Assembly: GCA_003158355.1 (NCBI GenBank)
Contig: PMIV01000063.1
Location: 9,319 to 16,241 of the forward strand
DNA from: Anaerolineaceae bacterium
GTDB taxonomy: Bacteria; Chloroflexota; Anaerolineae; Anaerolineales; Anaerolineaceae
Direction of reading: 5' to 3'
Length of the DNA: 6,923 nucleotides
Part shown: in pieces, positions 1 to 5,801 of the stretch
How positions within the stretch are numbered: the stretch's first letter is position 1
Layout: each line of letters begins with the position of its first letter
Notes under the pieces: model-generated
The model's database searches: none
The model's input: only the letters and a program-made list of their open reading frames with translations
What the model was told of the DNA's origin: nothing
Made by a program: the position numbers and the translations under genes

Positions 1-495
1 CTCTTAAAATTAGGTCACCGCAGAATTGCAATTTTACGAGGGCCATTTGGAGTGTCTTCTGCTGAGGACCGAATGGCTGGGTATCGGTTTGCCCTACAAG
101 AAACAGGCCTGGAAGTTAATGATCAATTGATTTTTTCAGGGGAGTTTTCTGTCGATAGTGGATACCAAATGACAAAAAAACTGCTTTCCCTTTCCCCCAG
201 ACCAACTGCAATGTTTGCAAGTAATAACTTTATTGCGATCGGAGCATTAAAAGCACTTCGTGATGCTCAAGTGAGCGTACCTGATGAAATATCGGTAGTT
301 GGGTTTGATGATCTCCCTTTAGCGATTGTCGTAGATCCCTTCCTTACCGTAGCAGATCAACCAGCCTATGATATGGGTCAACGTGCAACCCAGAGGCTGC
401 TTGAAACCATTGACGGAGAGTTAATCGATAGTGTACAAGAAATTGTTTTACCAGTTTCAATTATCGAACGAAAATCTACGAAATCAATTTCGTAG
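1..495 (+). CDS. LacI/GalR-family transcriptional regulator, C-terminal half (5' end outside window)
   Basis: The reading frame is open from the first base to a TAG at 493-495, giving 164 residues of a protein whose family is usually 330-350 long. The N-terminal helix-turn-helix and half of the effector domain are therefore missing to the left. What remains is the typical sugar-binding core of LacI regulators (periplasmic-binding-protein fold): LGHRRIAIL (residues 4-12), SAEDRMAGYRFAL (about 20-32), PTAMFASNN (68-76), VPDEISVVGFDDLPL (93-107), DQPAYDMGQRA (119-129) and the closing strand LPVSIIERKS (150-159). Such proteins are cytoplasmic, bind DNA as dimers and release it or bind it on meeting a sugar ligand. 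The gene points towards the minus-strand sugar genes and is separated from them by about 610 bases. Control of the adjacent transporter and phosphorylase is likely by context but not shown. The family call is secure; the ligand is unknown. Confidence 0.93.
   Translation, partial: LLKLGHRRIAILRGPFGVSSAEDRMAGYRFALQETGLEVNDQLIFSGEFSVDSGYQMTKKLLSLSPRPTAMFASNNFIAIGALKALRDAQVSVPDEISVVGFDDLPLAIVVDPFLTVADQPAYDMGQRATQRLLETIDGELIDSVQEIVLPVSIIERKSTKSIS
476..495 (+). terminator. Perfect palindrome over the regulator's stop codon, possible terminator
   Basis: CTACGAAAT and ATTTCGTAG form 9-base arms around a two-base centre, and the right arm ends exactly with the TAG stop codon. As RNA it would fold with 7-8 pairs and a 4-6 base loop. 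Downstream on + is TGCTTGATTCTATTATT, T-rich but with no unbroken T run; downstream on - is ATTTTCGTT. It could be a weak, possibly bidirectional terminator between the convergent genes, or a protein-binding dyad. Confidence 0.35.
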
Positions 496-1107
496 TGCTT
501 GATTCTATTATTGGTGTTGGTTCCGGCAGCAGCATCGGCGTTCTGATTAGTGTGGTGTGGGTAATCCCTGGCCGTCCTACAAGTTCGACATATGGAAGTA
601 ATCCTCCCCCGACTACGAACCGGCGTTAGATGCTATACCCAAAATCTTGCCGTTCCGATCTATTAAGGTTACTAATTCTCTTTGATTGTGTCACTGTGTT
701 TATTATTCTAGTAGAGTAGCTAATGCGAACAAATCTAGAGTTTTTCCTTGCAAAAAGAACTTTTGGACAAACACCTTTGCCTCAGACACACAACAAAGAT
801 GTAATTAATGAATACTAAATAATAATGATCGAAAAATTGAACACAGGATATTTCAGATGGAAAAATTCAAGTAAAATAAATCCCTTAAATTTTAAAGTTA
901 ATAATCAGGCATACATAATAAATGAAGATTATAGAAGTCAAACTTCTCAATGACAGACCAGAAATAGTACACCCCCACTATACACCTAAAGGCCTACAAT
1001 TCTAACCTAGCTTAGTTCGTGTTGCAGCTACGGTCTGTTTTGAAATTACAGTAAATAAAAGATATTGATCCCCGTCTTTAACTTGGTGAAAATCAGTATT
1101 CTACAGC
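496..1107. other. Gene-free stretch between convergent regulator and esterase genes
   Basis: No credible gene, tRNA or strong terminator was found here. Two parts differ in composition by hand count: 521-660 is about 53% GC, while 661-960 is about 29% GC and full of stop codons in all frames. The first part contains an imperfect hairpin (621-631 with 644-652, 9 pairs and a two-base bulge) that has no T run after it. The second contains a short perfect dyad, AGAAGT and ACTTCT with a 3-base centre (933-947). The region looks like decayed sequence or a spacer between convergent transcription units. I see no clear intrinsic terminator for the esterase transcript. Confidence 0.6.
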
Positions 1108-2085
1108 TTATTTCAATTCCATCATGAACTGAAAAGCTTTATCATTGAAGCCTGGTAAAACTTCATGATCGTAATCAGGATAAATAACCATCGATTTCTT
1201 TGAATTGATTTTATTGTATGCTGCAAATTGTGAAGATGGCGGGCAGGTTACATCCATCAATCCGATACCCCACAATACATCTGCTTTGATACGCGGCACT
1301 AAATTCTGGATATCAATGTACCCCAGGTTTTCAAATACTTTGTCCTCATTTTTATGGGTAGGGTCGAAGAAACGGAAATATTCGCGCAATTCTAGATAAG
1401 CCAGACTGCCCTGGTCCATAGACCAGACACGTTTGTAATCGCTGAGGAATGGGTACATGGGGGCAGCCTTTTTAATTCGTGGTTCAAGTGCAGAGCAAGC
1501 TACAGTAAGCGCACCACCCTGGCTTCCGCCTAAAGCGCCAACCTTTTCAGGATCAACATCTGGCATGTTCATAACGATCTTGGCCAGTTCGGCAGTATCC
1601 AAAAATACCTGGCGGAACAGCAACTTTTCTGGGTGGCCTTGCAAGGCATCATCCAGGCCGCGAATGATATGCCCGTGGAGTGTATTGCCAATGACCCCTC
1701 CGACATCTTCAGAAATATTACCCTGTCCGCGGCAATCCAGAGCGGCCACGGTAAATCCCTGTGCGACATAACTCAATTTATCTACCCAATCGCCGGAATT
1801 GCCTGTGTACCCGTGGAACATGAGCACGGCAGGATGGGGCTTGGCTGATTTGTTTGGACGCAATAATTTGGCATGTATGCGCGCGCCGCCTACTCCGGTG
1901 AAGTACATATCAAAACATTCACATCCATTAGCTTGAAACTCAGCGGGGACCAGTTCAACTTTGGGGTCAATGGCATTCATTTCTTGCAAGGCATTCGCCC
2001 AAAACTCGTCGAAATTTGCCGGTCTTGGGTTAATCCCCTGATATTTTTTCAGTTCATCGAAAGGCAAATCGAATGTTAGTGGCAT
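1108..2085 (-). CDS. CE7-family acetyl esterase (acetylxylan esterase / cephalosporin-C deacetylase type)
   Basis: This 325-residue protein is a cytoplasmic alpha/beta-hydrolase that removes acetyl groups from small acetylated sugars; family members act on short acetylated xylo-oligosaccharides and cephalosporin C. All CE7 signatures are present: an N-terminal DLPFDELKKYQG segment like that of the Thermotoga enzyme, HGYTGNSGDW (91-100, oxyanion side), RGQ (119-121), the nucleophile elbow GGSQGG with Ser188, Asp278 in GLMDVTCPPS, and His307 in YDHE. The length equals the family norm and there is no signal peptide, so it works inside the cell on imported substrates. The start is supported by GGAG six bases upstream of the ATG. 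It lies 84 bases after the phosphorylase stop with no minus-strand terminator between, so the two are probably co-transcribed. Family call is firm; the natural substrate is not known, and an acetylated form of the imported glucoside is an inference from context. Confidence 0.93.
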   Translation of the reverse strand: MPLTFDLPFDELKKYQGINPRPANFDEFWANALQEMNAIDPKVELVPAEFQANGCECFDMYFTGVGGARIHAKLLRPNKSAKPHPAVLMFHGYTGNSGDWVDKLSYVAQGFTVAALDCRGQGNISEDVGGVIGNTLHGHIIRGLDDALQGHPEKLLFRQVFLDTAELAKIVMNMPDVDPEKVGALGGSQGGALTVACSALEPRIKKAAPMYPFLSDYKRVWSMDQGSLAYLELREYFRFFDPTHKNEDKVFENLGYIDIQNLVPRIKADVLWGIGLMDVTCPPSSQFAAYNKINSKKSMVIYPDYDHEVLPGFNDKAFQFMMELK

Positions 2086-2169
2086 ATTACTCTCCGAACA
2101 AAATATTTTTATTTTTTATATATTACCCTAATACTGGCTCAGGGCTTTTTAACTGGTGCATCTGAAGCA

Positions 2170-3636
2170 TTAATCAAGGCTCGCCTGCTTACCCGATTTT
2201 TCGTCCAAAAACGAAATCTTTACCGCATTCAACTTCAGGTCGATGTAGAGATTTGTCTGTAAGTTCTTTTTTATCCAGGTAATGGATAGTTCTTCATCAC
2301 TGCAATCATCAAACGTGCAATCACCATCAAATGCCGGATAATTATTTCTGAATTCAATCAACCGCAGTAGGCGTTTTACAACAGGACGCTCGATTTCTTG
2401 ATCGATCTCCTCAAGGGTATATGAGTGGCGGTTGACTTCACGCATTTCACCCGATTTCTCTGCTGCATCGACATCATTTTTTCCTGCGAGCAGCCCCACA
2501 TAATAAATCTGCGGAATACCCGGCGTGAAAAGCTGAATCGCCCGTGCAGCAAAATAAGCATCGTCATCCCCACCCAACATGGAATAGTAAGTGCCACATA
2601 TTTGGTGAACGTCAAAACCATCGGCATCTTTATGCTCTACAGAAATCACCCGGCTAAAACCCGCGCCGCGTTTCTGGCAGATATCCATCAGATCGTTAAC
2701 ATCTTGCGAGTTGTAAAATCCATTCAAATCAGGTTTGACTGGAATGCCGTCATGACAATCGAGCATGGTAAATTGGTGGGAAGGTCTGACTTTTAAATAC
2801 TCTTTCAACGTGTGACTGCGCTTTTTGATCAATGTTTCCAAGATCAAGTAAGGAAGGATGAAATCGTAGATCCAGTAACCGCGATCAACCAGTTGACGTT
2901 GAGTAGCAAGGTCAGCATGTACTTCTGGAAGCAGTTCGATCCCATTTTTCACAGCCAGGTCCCTGATCCAGTCCATAAACAGGAAAATTTCCGGCTCAAC
3001 GAAAAAGCAAGGAGTCCCTGCTTTTTTGATCACATAACCCACAGCATCCAGGCGTACAATTCTGACATGATTGGCGCGAAAATACTCAATGATTTTAGTA
3101 TACAAAGCTCTGGTCACAGGAGAGTTAACATCTATATCTACCTGGTCAGATGGATTCCCATTTCCAAAGGTTGTCCATAAGGTTTGTTTTTCTCCATTAC
3201 CGACTGTAAAGTCTGAAAATGGTACAGTACGGCGCAAGAAAATCTTATCCAGGTCTTCTTTTTTGGGGTTTCCGTCAGGCCAGATTTTCTTTACCGAAAG
3301 GAACATCTCTGCATATTCTGATTTTGAGCCGTTCTTTAAGAAGTCTTGAAAGAACATGGAGTTCGATGACATATGGTTTACCATCAGGTCGAGCAATACA
3401 TCCTGATCAGCCGCTAACGCCTGAATATCCTCCCAATCTCCAAAGCTGGGTTCGATCTGGAAATATGTCACTGGAGAAAATCCACGATCACCAGAAGAAG
3501 GAAAAGGCGGAAGAATATGAACTCCACCTTGAAATAGCCCCTTAAAGTGGGTGTTTAATACATGTCTTAATTTCTTCAGATCTCCACCTAAAGAATCAGC
3601 ATAGGTGATTAATTGAACTTTGTTCTTCACACTCAT
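2170..3636 (-). CDS. GH13 subfamily 18 glucoside phosphorylase (sucrose phosphorylase type)
   Basis: The enzyme (488 residues from the Met at 3636) is close to streptococcal GtfA sucrose phosphorylase over its whole length. It would cleave an alpha-glucoside with phosphate to give alpha-glucose 1-phosphate, in the cytoplasm. Family landmarks: LITYADSLGG near the start, GGVHILPPFPSSGDRGF (38-54), DLMVNH (83-88), nucleophile Asp197 in RLDAVGY, acid/base Glu238 in LLPEVH, His295-Asp296 in LDCHDGIP, and PGIPQIYYVGLLAGKND (372-388). A longer frame begins at 3675, but alignment with GtfA, and GGGAG ten bases before the ATG, favour 3636. The GTG/ATG-proximal Met at 3658-3660 is a second option with AGGA upstream. 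Oddities: the acceptor loop reads DVHQIC where GtfA has DIYQIN, and the catalytic motif is LDCHDGIPV instead of LDTHDGIGV. Substrate could therefore be sucrose, sucrose 6F-phosphate, glucosylglycerate or a related glucoside. Reaction class is secure; acceptor is open. Confidence 0.92.
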   Translation of the reverse strand: MSVKNKVQLITYADSLGGDLKKLRHVLNTHFKGLFQGGVHILPPFPSSGDRGFSPVTYFQIEPSFGDWEDIQALAADQDVLLDLMVNHMSSNSMFFQDFLKNGSKSEYAEMFLSVKKIWPDGNPKKEDLDKIFLRRTVPFSDFTVGNGEKQTLWTTFGNGNPSDQVDIDVNSPVTRALYTKIIEYFRANHVRIVRLDAVGYVIKKAGTPCFFVEPEIFLFMDWIRDLAVKNGIELLPEVHADLATQRQLVDRGYWIYDFILPYLILETLIKKRSHTLKEYLKVRPSHQFTMLDCHDGIPVKPDLNGFYNSQDVNDLMDICQKRGAGFSRVISVEHKDADGFDVHQICGTYYSMLGGDDDAYFAARAIQLFTPGIPQIYYVGLLAGKNDVDAAEKSGEMREVNRHSYTLEEIDQEIERPVVKRLLRLIEFRNNYPAFDGDCTFDDCSDEELSITWIKKNLQTNLYIDLKLNAVKISFLDEKSGKQASLD

Positions 3637-3654
3637 TCGTGACCCACTCCCAGA

Positions 3655-3669
3655 ATTCATATGATGAAT
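3655..3669 (-). promoter_or_regulatory. Small leader hairpin beside the phosphorylase start
   Basis: ATTCAT and ATGAAT form perfect 6-base arms around a 3-base centre. In the minus-strand mRNA it would enclose the upstream in-frame ATG (3658-3660) and leave the GGGAG before the ATG at 3636 free. This supports the shorter protein. It could also be a chance dyad. Confidence 0.25.
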
Positions 3670-3780
3670 CCTCATCTTTTACAATAAAATCAACCACCGA
3701 ATAACATTTCTAATTCGCAAACTTCTTACCAACCTGCTTGCAAACCACCTCAAACAAGTACTTTTTTTGAAGCTCAATTG

Positions 3781-3811
3781 AACATAGGCACACTTTATAA
3801 CTTACTGTCAA
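3781..3811 (-). promoter_or_regulatory. Candidate sigma-70-type promoter for phosphorylase and esterase
   Basis: On the minus strand a perfect -35 hexamer TTGACA (3811-3806) is followed after 19 bases by TATGTT (3786-3781), four of six matches to the -10 consensus. The spacing is slightly long. It lies between the terminator of the upstream operon and the phosphorylase start, leaving a leader of about 138 bases. An 8-base palindrome TCAATTGA (3774-3781) sits at the expected transcription start. Confidence 0.4.
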
Positions 3812-3816
3812 CCTGT

Positions 3817-3840
3817 TTTCAGAAAGAGCCCTTTCCTAAA
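3817..3840 (-). promoter_or_regulatory. 24-base imperfect dyad next to the -35 box, candidate operator
   Basis: On the minus strand the arms TTTAGGAAAG and CTTTCTGAAA (8 of 10 positions symmetric) flank a GGCT centre. The dyad ends five bases upstream of the TTGACA box. Size and symmetry fit a dimeric regulator site, and a LacI-type gene is present in the window, but the centre lacks the CG step common in LacI-family operators. Confidence 0.3.
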
Positions 3841-3875
3841 GCCACACAATCAATTTTCTAGATGCAACACCCCAT

Positions 3876-3912
3876 AAAAACACTTCTAATCCTATCTGGG
3901 TAATAAGAAGTG
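3876..3912 (-). terminator. Intrinsic terminator of the sugar ABC transporter operon
   Basis: On the minus strand CACTTCT (3912-3906) pairs with AGAAGTG (3887-3881), extended by two more pairs past one mismatch, and is followed directly by TTTTTATGG. It lies about 83 bases after the MalG-like permease stop and before the phosphorylase promoter. The uninterrupted five-T tract directly after the stem makes this the best terminator in the window, although the loop is long for one. Confidence 0.7.
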
Positions 3913-3994
3913 CGAATAATCATGGTTACTAAAAAGAAAACAGATGGAAATCTAAATACTTAAACATAAGAATCTATATCTTTGGCAATAATGG

Positions 3995-4819
3995 TTAACC
4001 CTTGATGGCGCCTTGCAGCATCGCTGAAATAATCTGCCTCTGGAAAATAACGAAAATAACCAGCGTCGGCACCAGAACAACAATCGTGCCGGCACATAGC
4101 AAAGGAACATCGGTCGCATAGTGACCCTGGAAAGCGCCCAATGCGCCTGCCATAGTTCGATGAGCGGGATTCTCGACGAGTACAAGTGCCAGCAGGAATT
4201 GATTCCACGTCCAGACGGACATCAAGATGCCAAGTGAGGTAATAGGAGCCTGCGCTAGGGGCAAATGAATGCGCCAGAATAGATCCCAGGTATTGGCACC
4301 ATCCACCTGTGCAGCTTCTGTGATCTCATGAGGCATATTGACGAAATGGGTGCGCATCCAATATACAGAAAAGGGCATGTACAAAGCGATCAGCGGCAAC
4401 GCAATCGCAAACCGGGTATTGTAAATACCAATTGTGCGCTCCATATAATAGAGGGGAACGATAATGCCGCCCATCGGGAGCGTGAGGCCAAAAACAAACA
4501 GAAACAGAAGGAAATTAGACCCTGGAATTCTCAATTGACCGATCGCAAAAGCGGCCATGGTCGAAATCAACAATGCGATGGGTACCACCATCAGCACGAT
4601 TGATAAACTGGATTCCAGCAGAGTACCCATATTGGCTACTTTGAAAGCCGTAATGAAGTTGCCCCACTGTGGGTTTGCCGGCCAGGATAATCCATCCGGA
4701 ATGGTACCGGAGGGATATAAAGCAGTCGTGAAAATACTGATAAAGGGCAATACAGTGATCAGCATCATCAATAGCAAAAAGGCGCGCCCTGTGATGACTT
4801 CTCCGCGTGAGATTTTCAT
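3995..4819 (-). CDS. Sugar ABC transporter permease, MalG-like (CUT1 family)
   Basis: This 274-residue inner-membrane protein is the second permease subunit of a carbohydrate importer. About six hydrophobic segments can be seen (roughly 12-33, 70-95, 102-122, 133-155, 192-214, 238-260). The cytoplasmic EAA loop that docks the ATPase is clear at 168-187, beginning EAAQVDGANTWDLFWRIHLP. The N-terminal stretch with TALYPSGTIPDGLSWP is typical of MalG-type subunits. Its ATG overlaps the stop of the MalF-like gene as ATGA, and its AAGGAG ribosome site eight bases upstream is made of the last Lys-Glu codons of that gene, so the two are translationally coupled and probably made in equal amounts. It is the last gene of its operon, with a terminator about 83 bases downstream. 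Substrate cannot be read from the permease itself. Confidence 0.95.
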   Translation of the reverse strand: MKISRGEVITGRAFLLLMMLITVLPFISIFTTALYPSGTIPDGLSWPANPQWGNFITAFKVANMGTLLESSLSIVLMVVPIALLISTMAAFAIGQLRIPGSNFLLFLFVFGLTLPMGGIIVPLYYMERTIGIYNTRFAIALPLIALYMPFSVYWMRTHFVNMPHEITEAAQVDGANTWDLFWRIHLPLAQAPITSLGILMSVWTWNQFLLALVLVENPAHRTMAGALGAFQGHYATDVPLLCAGTIVVLVPTLVIFVIFQRQIISAMLQGAIKG

Positions 4820-5757
4820 TGCGCTGACTCCTTGCTAAGTAGTTGAATGGGGATAACGACGATCAAGACCATGATCAGCAGTAAAACTGCCAGCGCAGAA
4901 GCCAGACCAATCCGCTGCTGGGTGAAGGCAAGAATGTAAATTTGAACCCCAGGAACAGAGGTCGAATTTCCTGGTCCACCCGCGGTAGTAACATAAACGA
5001 TATCAAAGGCAGCCAGGGCATTCGTAACCGTAACCGTGAGGCAAACGCCGATCTCGTTTTTCAAAAGCGGTATAGTAATTGAAGTAAACTCATTCCACCA
5101 GGTGGCACCGTCAATCCGAGCAGATTCATAGAGTGAAGGATCAATCTTGTTAATACCGGTCAGCAGCAATAGCGTGCAGAAGCCCAACAAAACCCATACA
5201 CCGATGAAACCAACAGATGGAAGCGCCCAGGTAAAATCGCCCAACCAGGCTCGGGTAATTACTCCAAGACCTAATGTCTTGAGAATCTCATTAACCAGGC
5301 CTGATGATGACAAAAGCCAGCCCCAAATGATACCGGCCGCAACGAGAGGAATGATTTGAGGAAGGAATAAAATGGTACGTGCGGCTTCTCCAAATTTTCC
5401 CGAGGCAACACGATGGATGATACTGGCAATCAGCAATCCGATCCCCACCGGGAAAACACTGAAATAAACTACCAGTTCAAACGCGTTGATGATCGTTCCG
5501 AAAAGATCCGGAACCTTAAAGACTGTGATGTAATTCTTCAACCCCACAAAGGTCATTTTGGTGATCCCGTTCCAGTTAAAGAACGAGTAACGGATGCTCA
5601 TGATCAGCGGGAAAATCACAAAAAAAAGATAGAAGGCCAGTGCTGGTATTACGAAAAGCCATCCGATGAGGACTTCCCGGCGGATTCCGTTGGAGGAATT
5701 CCGCCGGGAGGGAACTGAAGCCACAGGGCTGTTGTCTGATTTCAATTTTGATTTCAT
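4816..5757 (-). CDS. Sugar ABC transporter permease, MalF-like (CUT1 family)
   Basis: This is the first permease subunit of the importer, 313 residues from the Met at 5757. It has a polar, Ser/Arg/Asn-rich cytoplasmic N-terminus of about 25 residues, then six membrane segments (roughly 28-56, 89-113, 126-149, 178-200, 234-256, 281-306). The EAA loop starts ESARIDGATWWNEF near 211, and the family motif TTAGGPGNST follows at about 257-266. The start at 5757 is preferred because AAAGGA stands seven bases before it; an in-frame ATG at 5781 would add eight residues but has no good ribosome site. It begins 44 bases after the binding-protein stop and overlaps the next permease by four bases. Codons about 17-28 form a very stable hairpin, listed separately. 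Family call is firm; transported sugar unknown. Confidence 0.95.
   Translation of the reverse strand: MKSKLKSDNSPVASVPSRRNSSNGIRREVLIGWLFVIPALAFYLFFVIFPLIMSIRYSFFNWNGITKMTFVGLKNYITVFKVPDLFGTIINAFELVVYFSVFPVGIGLLIASIIHRVASGKFGEAARTILFLPQIIPLVAAGIIWGWLLSSSGLVNEILKTLGLGVITRAWLGDFTWALPSVGFIGVWVLLGFCTLLLLTGINKIDPSLYESARIDGATWWNEFTSITIPLLKNEIGVCLTVTVTNALAAFDIVYVTTAGGPGNSTSVPGVQIYILAFTQQRIGLASALAVLLLIMVLIVVIPIQLLSKESAQ
5675..5709 (-). repeat. Strong GC-rich hairpin inside the first codons of the MalF-like gene
   Basis: On the minus strand TCCCGGCGGAATTCC (5709-5695) pairs with GGAATCCGCCGGGA (5688-5675): 14 pairs with one bulged base and a 6-base loop. It starts 49 bases after the permease ATG and lies in the segment encoding the unstructured cytoplasmic tail (RRNSSNGIRRE), where sequence is free to vary. 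It is the strongest local fold I noticed. It has no T run, so it is not an intrinsic terminator. A role in protecting the upstream binding-protein mRNA or slowing permease translation is inference. Confidence 0.6.
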
Positions 5758-5801
5758 AATCGATTCCTTTGATACAGGCATTGTCTCGTGGCCTTTTTTA
5801 A

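Larger units (their letters stand above)
3637..3994 (-). other. Control region between permease operon and phosphorylase-esterase unit
   Basis: These 358 bases hold no gene. In transcription order they contain the terminator of the permease operon, a 24-base dyad, a candidate promoter, a leader of about 138 bases and a small hairpin next to the phosphorylase start; each is listed separately. The layout makes phosphorylase and esterase a second transcription unit, separate from the transporter. Two GCAAAC direct repeats (3717-3722 and 3740-3745) also lie in the leader but are too short to interpret. Confidence 0.6.

Noticed and set aside
495..629. 44-codon + strand frame starting with GTG and overlapping the regulator's stop codon
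   Set aside because: No ribosome site, and the Gly/Ser/Val/Pro-rich product looks like a shadow of the minus-strand reading; treated only as part of the GC-richer island.
922..1005. 27-codon + strand ORF beginning MKIIEVKLLNDRPEIV
   Set aside because: Looks protein-like at its start but has no ribosome site, is very short and lies in AT-rich sequence; perhaps a remnant, not supportable as a gene.
1006..1107. Possible terminator after the esterase gene on the minus strand
   Set aside because: Only five AT-rich pairs (AAAGA/TCTTT) with a 12-base loop before TTTTATTT; too weak to annotate.
1457..1771. 104-codon + strand ORF opposite the esterase
   Set aside because: Lies entirely antisense to a gene with a complete catalytic triad; composition is that of a shadow frame. 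The same holds for long + frames opposite the phosphorylase, permeases and binding protein.
2126..2145. Hairpin CCCTAA/TCAGGG followed by CTTTTT on the + strand between phosphorylase and esterase
   Set aside because: The T run is on the + strand, opposite to the flanking genes, and the stem is only six pairs with one G-T; it would not terminate the phosphorylase-esterase transcript.
2170..3636. Annotation as alpha-amylase, oligo-1,6-glucosidase or amylosucrase
   Set aside because: Motifs such as LITYADSLGG, RGF in the first loop and PQIYYVGLLAGKND are specific to the GH13_18 phosphorylases, and the length matches them.
5758..5801. Hairpin between binding-protein and permease genes (AGGC with GCCT)
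   Set aside because: Four pairs only and no T run; the strong fold in this area is the one at 5675-5709.
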